Positions 48,046-58,701 of a stretch of 64,000 bases of DNA are shown here, piece by piece (the stretch's first letter is position 1; every line of letters starts with the position of its first letter). Source of the DNA: Eretmocerus hayati (taxonomy: Eukaryota > Arthropoda > Insecta > Hymenoptera > Aphelinidae); NCBI GenBank assembly GCA_029851415.1, contig CM056744.1:118638838-118702837 (forward strand), given 5' to 3'. A program made the position numbers and the translations under genes. The notes under the pieces are model-generated. The model was not told the origin of the DNA and did no database searches. It was given only the letters and a program-made list of their open reading frames with translations.

Positions 48046-50650
48046 GGCACCGAAAAGTTAGCAAAAAAATTATCAAACATACCCGCAACAAGCACACCAT
48101 TCGATAGGGGCTGAATAGACCACCCCAAAAACGCGATCCTTTTGAATTGTCCAACCCCCTATTTTGCATAAACAATCGTAAAAAATACGATACATCTAGA
48201 CGTGATGGTGGCTCGGAGAAGGGATCTAGCTACAATTTCATCAATCAGATAATTGTCCTTTTACCCCAAATTAATTGTCCAGCCCTTACTTCTCCCAAAA
48301 ACATCCTTTTTCTCTTGCACAAAGGGTGAATGTTTATAACTACCCCCACCCCAACCCATGACCGGAACTGGCCGACCGCGGGAGTCATCGGCTCGTCTCA
48401 GTGGCGGCAGTTTAAATGTGGGTACCTAATTGCGCAGATCTGATCGACAGGACATTGTCACAAACATCGTAAAATTTAACAATATAAAGAACGATATTAA
48501 GTGCGATAAGCACTTTCAGTACTCGTGTGCATTCAAAAAATCCAAGTGCAAGGCAGAACGAAAGGCAGAAGAAAGCATCAGCCTTCTGATGCCATGGACG
48601 ACGCGAAGGCACGCGCGTCGTCTGCTATTGTTTTGACATTTGGTGCCCGCGCGAACATTTTACGGAAACGGCACAACCAGCTCACCCAGGGTGTTAAGAT
48701 CCAATGATGGTCACCAGGAAATGAGACCCGGCCCCGACTTAGTGAATCGGCGTCCGGGCCTTGACAATTTATTTTGGTGCGTTTCAGAGGTACGTGCGTT
48801 GCAGACGACGTGGAATTTATGGTCGCCCATGTGTGCACCAGGATGCACTGGGATGCACCGCAAAAGAGAAGTCCTCTTTAATGTAGTGCTCCAGGTTTCG
48901 GGATGGCTCTGCGACGACGGCAGTATCTAGGAAGCGGTGGCAGAACAAAATTTGTGGAAATAACCTCTAATTTGTACGCTTGCAGTGAGGCTCAATTTCA
49001 CGTGATGTGCGTTGAATTGTCATGTTTGATGCATTCAGAATTCTCAGATGCGATTCATGACTAGTTCCTGGATATATTACTCCACCCTGAAGAATGGAAA
49101 CACTGGCACTGGATAGAAACCAAACAGCGGAGGGGAATTCATTCTCGGTACTTTCAGTTAGTCAGAAAGTTAGAGATCATTTTATTGAGTCCACAGAATA
49201 CTCATGTAGTTATTACTCTCATGAGTGCACTACTGATATAAAAGCTTGATTCCTCAATGAGTGAGCAACAGTGTTTCGTGGAATTGTGATTGGTCATTTC
49301 TGACTACATGTCTCAGTTTCGTACTACCTCATTGATGAAATACTGTCGAAGGGTGAATGAACTCCTTCAAGAAACTTGCTGATCCGAGTTACAGAATGTT
49401 ATGGAATCAGCACCCCACACAGGATCAATCTTTGTTGTGGTTTTCTATCAAATTAAGAGTTCTGCAATCGTGTCTCACAGACATCAATTAGTCAGTCTGA
49501 GCATTTATTTGCAGCATCAGTAATATTTTTCATGAATGTACAGATGGGGAATTATGGAATACAGTCCATGTCAATTTCCACCTATTCATCTGCTTTGATC
49601 AGTTTCTAGACACATGTCACACATTGAAATACTCAAAACTACTTGAACATCTTCACACTTTCAATGGCAAATTTTCATTTCGAGTGAAAACAGAAGGATT
49701 CAAAAGTTTCCACGGTACTGGAGAGAGGCACTGGGCAGCAAATTTGACAGTATGGCATAGGTATCATGAGGATATTGTTTTGATCAATGAAAGCTTACTC
49801 TATTTATCGAATGATGAGAGCAATGGTGCTTGAATTTTCCACTGAGGGCTCCATAATACATACTCAGTTGGGCATCGCTCTTATTCAACACCTAAGTGGG
49901 AATCTTCCTTTATTGTCAACGGAAGAGAAGCAAAAACTGAATCAAATGGCCCTCTAATGCTGGCCACTCCCACAATTATTCAGATAAAAATTGTTAGAGG
50001 TAGAACATTTTTAGAGCTCCAGCTGAGATTAATATTTTGAGAATCCAGAAAGAAACTTGGAAAAGGATTCTGCTAGCGGATCTTACAAACTTTTATTTTA
50101 TACACGGGTCTGTCGCATTTTGGTATTTCATCCAGCAAGTCAAATCAATTTGACTGAAGTATTATATTCCGACAGCTATGTGCTTCTATCTTCCTGAGAT
50201 ATCAAAGCTCACATCCCTTGATATGACGACCACGCGTTTTGATTTTTCCTCTTCTGAATACAATTCGGATTTTTAAAATGAAATAGCTGTTGAAGAGTCT
50301 TTCACCAATTTTCAATTGGAAAATATCATGTAAAATGTAACGTAAGTATACCCCCCCCCCTTCACCCGACTCTGATTCTTCGCTAATAGCTTCGGCCTCC
50401 TTCAAAATTTCAGATGGTACCACAGCTGTAAATTCATTTCAAGACCTCTGAAATGAGCTATGGTACTCACTACTTTGATAAACCAGAGCCAAGTTACCCC
50501 AATTTTCCCAAGTGATTTTGCGAGAGTTCATCATAAGGGAGTGCAAACCTGCGAACCTACCCCGCGACATCCTTTTAAATAGTGCAAGTCGGGGTAAATG
50601 CCGCTGGTTCAACTAACTATTTCTTCCATGGTTTGACGCGATAAACATGT
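48046..50650 (+). repeat. Element 2 left terminal inverted repeat
   Basis: Mirror of 58679-63663. The outer 626 bp (48046-48671) are specific to element 2. 48672-50030 matches the TIRs of element 1. 50031-50650 matches element 1's single-copy interior (about 45560-46170), so this TIR reaches about 620 bp further inward than that of element 1. Confidence 0.9.
49501..49833 (+). CDS. Transposon-borne open frame, 110 codons (unknown)
   Basis: Longest version of the frame also seen at 40403-40720. It runs open to TGA 49831 with HECTDGELWNTVHVNF, LEHLHTFNGKF and ERHWAANLTVWHRYHE preserved, and about nine residues changed from the element 1 copy. There is no ATG at its head, but an acceptor-like TTTATTTGCAG precedes it. 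It could be an exon of a decayed or captured gene. I do not recognise the family. Confidence 0.35.
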   Translation, partial: AFICSISNIFHECTDGELWNTVHVNFHLFICFDQFLDTCHTLKYSKLLEHLHTFNGKFSFRVKTEGFKSFHGTGERHWAANLTVWHRYHEDIVLINESLLYLSNDESNGA

Positions 50651-53600
50651 ATCGGATCGGTAAACTTGAACGCGAAAGGATGTAGCGAGGATTGAAACGA
50701 GACTTGGCCCATGGTTTTTAGAGCTAAATCAACTCTTGCAATGCTGTGCATTTTTTCAAAATAAAAGTCATCTTTTAAAAATAGCTCCTGAAGAATCTTT
50801 CTTTATTTGTTGAAACAGTTTTCAATTGAAAATATCAGGATGCCACTAATTTCATAAAAATCACGATAAATTAAATTTATCAGAATATTGTTCATTTGTT
50901 GAAATAGCTATCCCCGCCAATTTCACTATGCGTTCAGATGTCAGCTGGGATGACAATTTCAATAAATTTTGAACGTGACACGATTAATAATTTTTAAAAT
51001 AATCTAGCGCTTGACGTCATCAACCAGTTCTTATCAGGGTTTTTAACGAAATTCATTTTCTATCGCGTTAAATTTCGTTGAGTGTCATTCGATGACCCAT
51101 TTCATGATGAAATCCCACTCAAAAAATCATAATCGCCACAATATGATAATTATAATTTTTAGAGTGGGATTTCGTTATGAAATGGGTCATCAAATAGGAC
51201 TCAACGAAATTCAACAAAATTCAAAATGGATTTCGTTAGAAATGCTGGTCCTTATCGTGATGTCACGTCCGATTTTTGGGCAAAGAAAAGTATATATGTC
51301 AAGAAAATCTTTCGTAACTATATCGCTCAAACATCGATCCTATAGCTATCCATGTCTTTGCGCATTTACTTATTATTAGTCGGTAGATCAAGATAAAAGG
51401 GCCCTGGTATGAATATTCTGTTAAGATTTCAACGATTCATGTAAATATTTTTCACCTCGATCGCGGGGTACGGTCACATTTCCAAGCGCCTTCGTTTCTT
51501 TCCAGAAGAAATTTGTTTCGTATCAGGTAATTAGATTAGTAGTGCACGGTAATGTATTGCATCCAAAAACTCGATAAGGTGACTTAATCAATGTTAAACC
51601 CAAATGGAGGAAGACTGGCTTAACTGAAAACCGAAACTGAATTGAAACTGAGTAGTACGTTGGTTATCAATACAGGGGCTGCGTTGAAAAAGGGCGTAAT
51701 GGTGGTTACGCACTTTTTCCGCCCTGTCACTCTTCGATTCCTCTGAAGGATGTCCTAACTATTCATGAAACCCGTTTTGATAATAGGTGTTTACGTACCT
51801 CGAGATCTTGAAAAGGGCATAAACGCCATTATGCCCTTTCTGCGATTTGACAAAAGGGCGTAACCGCCTTTACGCCCTTTTGTTCATAGAATTATTGGTG
51901 TGTCGATGGCTAATCTAATTTCCTCAGAATGTCTTTTGCCAAAATTGATCTGGAGCAGTTGAACCGTAGAAAGGAAAGCAAGGATGAAATTCTTAGGGAA
52001 AGTGCCTGGAAACTCGAGGCTAACTCGACGATCCCCATTTGAATCCGTACGTCTCTGGTTCTACTGTATCGAATTGACCTAAACAAGTGGTAATTTTGAT
52101 TAACCTATCCATTCAAAGTACTTCCAATAACCAAAATCCGTGAACATGCCTAGAAAGTTCACATCGATGGAACGAAATTACAGAGAATTGAACCATAACT
52201 CGTTACATGTGAATTTTCTGAGCTGGCCCCAAAATCAGTTTCTAATAGGTGGCCGATCCAGTTACCTCCAAGATCACCACATGCTGGACTCGATTTGATA
52301 CAGTAGAACCAGAGGATGTACGCATCCAAATGTTGAAGCGACTTTCGAGCTAGCCCTCGACTTATAATCTATCGGTTCTGTAGCAAAATCAAGGTCGGCA
52401 CGCATTTTTTTTGCAATCGATTCGTCTTGACTCGCTGATTACTAATATCTAATTTTCGGCCCGAAAATCCAGGTCAGATTTTTCATTAACAAAATACTAC
52501 AATGAAAGCAAATATAATGCCACTCGATTCATTATGTTATTTAGAATGAAAAAGTAGTCTAGATAATTTCCTCTAAATAACCCATTATTTCTTATTTTCA
52601 TCAACAATTGCAGAAGAAATAATGGGTTTAGAGGAAAGTGTCTGGAACACTTTTTCAATTTAAATAACATAATAAACTGAGTGGCACATTTACTTGTAAT
52701 AATTTGATTCATAATTCAAAGTTATGCCGAATCGTTATGAACAAAGTCGCTTTGTGCAACGGCAAATGTAGATTTACATACAAACGTAGATTTACATAAT
52801 CCATCGCATAAATCATGTAAACGATGTCAAATGCCACATTTTTTTACGTGAAATTTTCCTCTCCGACCAAAACTTCTCTACTTGTGCGCAAAAAACCATA
52901 AATTTTGCAGTATTTTGTTAATAAAAAAAAATCTGACCAGGATTTTCGGGCCGAAAATTAGATATTCGAAATTAGCGAGTCAAGACGAATCGATTGCAAA
53001 AAATTGCGTGCCGATCTCAAATTTGCTACATGGCTGGCTGATGGATTATATTACGAATTCTATAACTAAGAATTTTATTTTTCGTCCTACAGCTGCAATT
53101 CCAGCCCCACTGCTCCGCATCAACTTCGGCAAGGGATGTTTTCCGCGAAAAGCAGACCAGCTACTGATTAAAAAAGTAATTCCAAAGTCGTAAGACATAG
53201 TGCATGTGCTATTTTTGACGTATCTTCGTAATTAGCATCTTCTGCGAAAAGATGCTGATCACTGATACGAAATTTGCGTTTGAAACAACTCTATACGTGT
53301 ATTTGAGCATTTATTAATCAAAATGATACTAAATAAAGTCGTTCCCGATGGTTATAATCCTAGTGCAATTGCAAAGTTCTATATGGAGGAATTTTGTAAA
53401 GGAATAACGTCTTCTTCAAAGTTCCTCAAGATTTTTCTGAGAATAAAAAAACCCCAAGGGCTCGAGGCGTAAGAATAGAGGCTGAAATTTCACATACAGG
53501 TGGCTCATCATCACCCAGATCGGAAAAGAAAGATAGAGAAATCAAATCATGCAACCAAGTATTCATAAGCAGATTTTGGATTTTTGAGTATTCCAGCCCG

Positions 53601-53905
53601 GAGGTGTTTAGAAAATACGTGAATGGTTTCCACCAAAAGTTGGTCGATAGGTTTTCGAGCCACTCCTCAAATGCTTTTGGTGAAATCAAAATCGGTCAAT
53701 CAGCAGTTCAAAGTTACGAACAAACTAAGATAGCTCGGACTCAATTTCCGATTTTTAGGTGCAATTAATAAGAAACTCTATCTTTGACAATGAAATTATG
53801 AGCAAGAAAACTGTAGGAAATTTCTTATCTCAGTACACGGAATTAAAAAATTCGTTTGGAAACTTTTGAAAATTTACTTCGATGTACTCCATCATCAATT
53901 CCAAA
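50651..53905. other. Element 2 interior shared with element 1
   Basis: Reverse complement of about 41268-45560, including the same sub-palindromes. It lacks the 1006-bp insertion of element 1 (empty site near 53220). No gene is supported. Confidence 0.8.
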
Positions 53906-54183
53906 AAGGGCGTAACTACAATAAAAAAAATGTCAAAAAGGCGTAACTACTTCAATTAGACCTCGGGTATATCGAAAAAGGGTGTAACTGCAGAAAAAAA
54001 ATTCAAAAGGGCGTAAATTGCATTACGCCTCGTAACTTCTCCGATCGCTTTGGGAAAATATGGAATAAGGGCTCAACTGACATGTTCAAGTACTAAAAGG
54101 GCGAAAGTCGCTGTTGGCCCATATTTAAAAGGGCGTAACTTTTCGGAGAATGTCCGGCGCGATTCGGGAAAAAGGCGTAATTA
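53903..54183. repeat. AAAAGGGCGTAA repeat field
   Basis: About seven copies of A-rich runs followed by GGCGTAA(C/T)T occur, for example AAAAAGGGCGTAACTAC, AAAAGGGCGTAAATTGC and AAAAAGGCGTAATTACC, spaced irregularly. They lie mostly in one orientation, unlike the inverted cluster at 44332-44519. The field begins exactly where homology with element 1 stops. Confidence 0.75.
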
Positions 54184-54821
54184 CCGATGAAAAATGTTTA
54201 AAAAATTCCACTCGGCACGGGAGCTCATTTTTCTGGGTTTGAACTATCAGAACATCTTCTTCTACCTCCGAAATAAGTTCTAATAGTGACTGTAGACTTT
54301 CCATATTTGTGGGTGTCCATATTATATTGATGAGCTCCTCGCGGTTACAGCTCCTCAGCTCAGCATGCGTCGAACAACTCCCACGCTACCAAATATCTTT
54401 CATTAGGTACCCAGAGCATGCTCGTACATTTTGAGATGAATCGGAGTGGATATTTAAATATGAGGTAAGAGTACCCAACTTGCCCCCATATGCCGATCTC
54501 AGAAATGGGCACTCGTGGACCTTCCCGCATATTTTTTTACGTTTGTTATGTTAAAATATGAGAAAGTACGTAGTTTGCATCGACCCCGGATCGTTTCTGC
54601 GTCCTCCAGAAAATTGCAATTGATTTTTCCATTTTTCGTGTTTGCACGGCTAAGAAATCACCGAGGTAATCGCGTTCACTAAAACCGGTGCGTATTTATT
54701 TTCATTTGACCAATCTCTACGTACCTTGGCGCATTCGATTCCTTGTCTCGAGATGACCTTCAAAATACGTTTTTAGAGTTGCAAAACTCTGATTTGGAGC
54801 GAGTTTATGTACAAAACACGA

Positions 54822-55842
54822 ATAGTAGTGCAACTAACCCCCGAAAAGTCGCTTCCTGTGGGAGACGGTGACCAAACTCTTACTAACAGCCTAGTTTTGG
54901 CCTCAAATGGTAGGTGGTACATCTTATTTGATATAGCAAAATGTTTTTTGGTTAAATATTTGAGGGAGCATACAAATAATCAATAAAAACATGCATTTTT
55001 TCACGCCTTTTTCGATTTTTCCATCATAAGTCGGAAAAAATCGATTTTTCGAGAAAATATGTGGAGGAACAATTTGTAGATCTTTGAACGATCTAAAAGA
55101 ATGATCTCTACACTTTTCCTCGGAAGATGCATTCCTTCCAAGTTACTCTTCATCAAAGATATAATCACATTTTTTCAAATAAACTCGCTCAAACTGTTTA
55201 TAACGGGTTCAAACTATTCTTCTAAGATGCTTGAGTCAATTTTGAACAGAAAAGGTCTCTTGGTATTTTTCCCTAAGTTCAATCGTTTTCAAGTAATGGG
55301 AATAGTGAGTTCTTCGATCTTTCACCCAGTGGTTGCTCTTATTCAGGGGCGGAAGTCACAAAATTTGCTATTTCCATTACTCGAAAACGATGAAACTTAG
55401 GAAAAAATACCAAGAGACCTTTTTCATCCAAAATTGACTCAATAATCTCAGAAAAATAGTTTGAACCCGTTATAAACAATTTAACCTAGTTAATTTGAAC
55501 AAATACGATTATATCTTCGACGAAGAATAACTCGGAAGGGATGCATTTTCCGAGGAAAAGTGTGGAGATTATTCTTGTAGATCGTTTAAAGATCTACAAA
55601 TTATTCCTCCACACATTTTCTCGAAAAACTGATCTTTTCCGACTTATGACGGAAAAATCGAAAAAGTCGTGAAAAAATGCATGCTTTTATTGATTATGTA
55701 TATGTTCCCCCAAATATTTAACCGAATAACCTCTTGCTATATTAAACCAGATGTACCACCTACCATTTGAGTTCAAATTTAGATTGTTAGCAAGAGTTTG
55801 GTCACTTAGTGATCGAATTCAGAGGTTTAGTTGCACTACTAT
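54822..55842. repeat. 1.0-kb palindrome with ~480-bp arms
   Basis: ATAGTAGTGCAACTA at 54822 and its mirror at 55828-55842 start arms that continue through GGTAGGTGGTACATC, AAAAACATGCATTTTTTCAC, GAAAATATGTGGAGGAA and GTTTATAACGGGTTCAAACT pairs to a loop at about 55306-55367. Identity looks like 85-90%. No coding is supported. Confidence 0.85.
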
Positions 55843-55861
55843 GAGAAAGGCCGACATCGGA

Positions 55862-56087
55862 GTGTACCCAACAATGCCCCCATATGGTTATCTCGGAAAG
55901 ATGTGCAGTATGGCTGTTTTTAGCACTCAGAACGTGTTCACCGCATCAAAATAGGTCGGAAACAGTGTTTTGGGGCAGCTGAGAGCTACAAATGTCGCTA
56001 CACGGTGATCAAAACGGATCAAAGCGATTTTATGTACTTTATCGCCGATTTACATTGTTTTAAATGATGGGGGCAAGTTGGGTACAC
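55862..56087. mobile_element. 226-bp unit with GTGTACCCAAC ends
   Basis: It begins GTGTACCCAACAATGCCCCC and ends GGGGGCAAGTTGGGTACAC, an imperfect inverted pair sharing the terminal motif of the surrounding element. Its first 35 bp are a direct repeat of 54471-54505. No obvious duplication. Confidence 0.5.
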
Positions 56088-56427
56088 ACTTTTGTAAATT
56101 CTCAAAAATCACCTTTGGGGAGAATTAAAACAGTTCGGCTCCAGTTGGTCCAAATTGGATGTACTTTAACTCATTTTGAAGGTCTTGAGACAAGCTTTAA
56201 TATGACTTAATGTGCGTTGGAAAAGATTGAGATGGGCCAGAGTAATTGAGAAAATGGCTTAATGGGGGCAAGTTGGGTCATTACCTACGAATCTAGCCCA
56301 AGAACGATAGTGTGCTCGATTCTGCATGACGATGCGGCAATAAGAGAAGTTATTTTTGCGTAAATGGGGTCAAAATAGTACATTTCGATACAAGGGTGAA
56401 AAATAAGTTCTACACCCGTGTATCGAA

Positions 56428-56511
56428 TACTATTTTTTGACAAACTGTGAGAGAAAGTGGGAAATCAGTGCGAAAAAGTTACTTTCTCGCACAGTGTGTC
56501 AAAAAAATTGT
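56428..56511. repeat. Hairpin with TACTATTTTTTG...TGTGAGAGAAAG stem
   Basis: TTTTTTGACAAACTGTGAGA near 56431 pairs with the mirror near 56484-56508. The same stem style (TACTATTTTTTGCAACTGTG) recurs at 59970, so this belongs to a small hairpin family. Confidence 0.65.
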
Positions 56512-58678
56512 TTTTCGTGCAGCACACGAAAATTTTGATTCCGTTGAGATTGAAACCAAGTATAAACCTGGTCCCCACATCTTCATTTTGTACCACAGAC
56601 CTCCAGAAGACACTGTGAACTATTAAACTTATCTTTTTTCCTCTATTCCAACACCGAGGATGTCATGTATTCACTTACACGTGTGCCAATTAGAACAACG
56701 GAAATATGAGGCTCCCATCCAAATACATGGAAAAATCTTCTATCCCCTCACAAATCCACGGCGGAGCTCCAAAAGTCATTTACGCAAGTTTTTATCATTG
56801 TTTGAGCATTACTTGGACCAAAGAAAAGTCCATGGGAGGTGTGCATGCTATTCTGAAATTCTCGAAATTTTAAAGGCAAAATCGCACATTTCCTGAGATT
56901 TGCCCATATATTTATCCAAAGCCAAGGACGGTCTCAAGGTCGTCACGGAAATACAGAAACCACCCCGATCGGGTGTCGAATATTATTTTCCTATCGGTTG
57001 TGCAGGGAACAGATCGCACAGATATTATCTCATTGGGGTAAGATTTTTAGTTCCAATATATGCGTATTAGCCTGCAGCTTTAGAACATACAATATTCCTT
57101 GGATTAATAAAAATGCCAGCTGTAGAAGTCGTTACCTTTTTCCCTCTTCCGGTTTTGAAAGCCATCTCACCCATCGGGTCAAAGTCTCTTGCCCGAGCCT
57201 TCCAGAGCAGAGATTATAGAAAACTTCCTGATGATGGTGTTTGGAGAATATCTGTTCCCCGTTGAAAATTCCAGATTGATGAAGGTGTTTTCAATTCGAT
57301 GGCCAAGAGTATAAAGGAACTATCTGAAAATTTCTGGCTAAACGGAAGTATCTTGTATTAAATATAGTACGAGATATTACCGGTTATTAATCACAAATTT
57401 TCAGATAGTTCCTTTTCACTCTGGGCCATCGATTTTCTGTTGCGGGTGTCAAGTTACAGGTTTGAGATCCAAGGGGCCTTAGATCTTTTTTTAGAACTAA
57501 TCTCGTTTCCCGATGAATGAGTCGTCAAGAGTACGTCCGAGGATAGTAGATTTCCCGAGATTTCCAAGAAATTCAAGATGTTGAGACAACTTTACGTCGT
57601 ACTCAAGTATCATGATTAATAAAACAAGTGAACTCTAGTAAAAATATTGATTAGCAAAAATGAACCGGGTGTTCATCTCCTTAACTTACACGATTCATAC
57701 GTCAAAAAAGATGTTTTTTGGAAAAATAATCGATTATTGTTTGGAATGACTTTACCTAGAGGACTTCATATTGTATTTAAGATTTCGTTTGGATTTCTGC
57801 ACTGTCACTTATTTCCCCATTACACAACTCATCGTCGAGCGACTCGTTTCAAGTTGCGTAATAGAAGGAAGTCCTCAAAGTCCACCTGTGGGAGTGTTAT
57901 TGGGTTGCTGAGTGTCACTTGAAAAGTATCCATTTTATCGAAAAAAATGTGTGGTTTCATGACTTGCATGGTGTCCAAGATACACAAACACATCTCTTTA
58001 CAGTTTTTCAGAGTATGCGTCTATTTCAGGTATAAGGCTGCCACAAGATTTGAGACCAGTATTATTGTCGGTATCGAGAATAATCGAAAGGGAGGTCAAT
58101 CAAAATATTTTCAGGGGAGACCATACCTATGTGTGCAGACTTTGCGTCTCGTAAATATCTCAGCTAGTCTCCTGAGAGTTTCCTTCTCATAAATACTATC
58201 ATCATCTGAGGCTTTTTTATCATCATTAAATACCATCGTTATCTAAGCACCTTACCTACAGAATTAGTGAATGTGATAGAAGAATTGTCCCCATTCCTTA
58301 AAAATTCGAGAATGATTCAAGTACTGACCGACACATCATTTATTTCAACTCGTACGTTTGCAGATAGTTTCTTTACTCTGAGCCATTGATCTGTGGATCT
58401 CAAGAACGAGGAATTGTTGACCTCATCACGAGCTTTTTCATAGCTGCTACGTTATGATAATATGAGAGAACCAAAGGTTCGGGTCAGTTTGGGTCGACCC
58501 CGAATGATTGACGCTTTTGCAAGCACGATAAAAAGGAGGTTCTGCATTTTTTGTATTCACACGTCTGAGAAATGGCATTCAGTATTCAGTAAAACCGAAA
58601 TTGTACAGATCCAAAATTTCTCTTGTCCGACCAATTTTGCGAACTATAACTGATTTGATTTTCTTTTAGCTTTATTGG
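56512..58678. other. Element 2-specific interior, no recognised gene
   Basis: Frames at 56660-56896, 56998-57219, 57647-57922, 57947-58192 and 58462-58653 are all on the plus strand and cysteine- or basic-rich in places, but none is recognised. If a transposase relic exists in the window, this is where it would be expected. Contains a hairpin at 57298-57431. Confidence 0.5.
57298..57431. repeat. 134-bp hairpin
   Basis: CGATGGCCAAGAGTATAAAG followed by GAACTATCTGAAAATTT is mirrored at 57395-57431. A third, single-arm copy (CAGATAGTTTCTTTACTCTG) is at 58361-58390. Confidence 0.8.
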
Positions 58679-58701
58679 GACGTGTTTATCGCGTCAAACC
58701 A

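Larger units (their letters stand above)
54464..56285. mobile_element. Candidate nested element with ACCCAACTTGCCCCC ends
   Basis: The left end GGTAAGAGTACCCAACTTGC and the mirror of the right end (GGTAATGACCCAACTTGCCC) are imperfect inverted repeats; both continue with CCCCAT. No clear duplication. It contains a 1-kb palindrome and a smaller unit with the same terminal motif. Confidence 0.5.
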
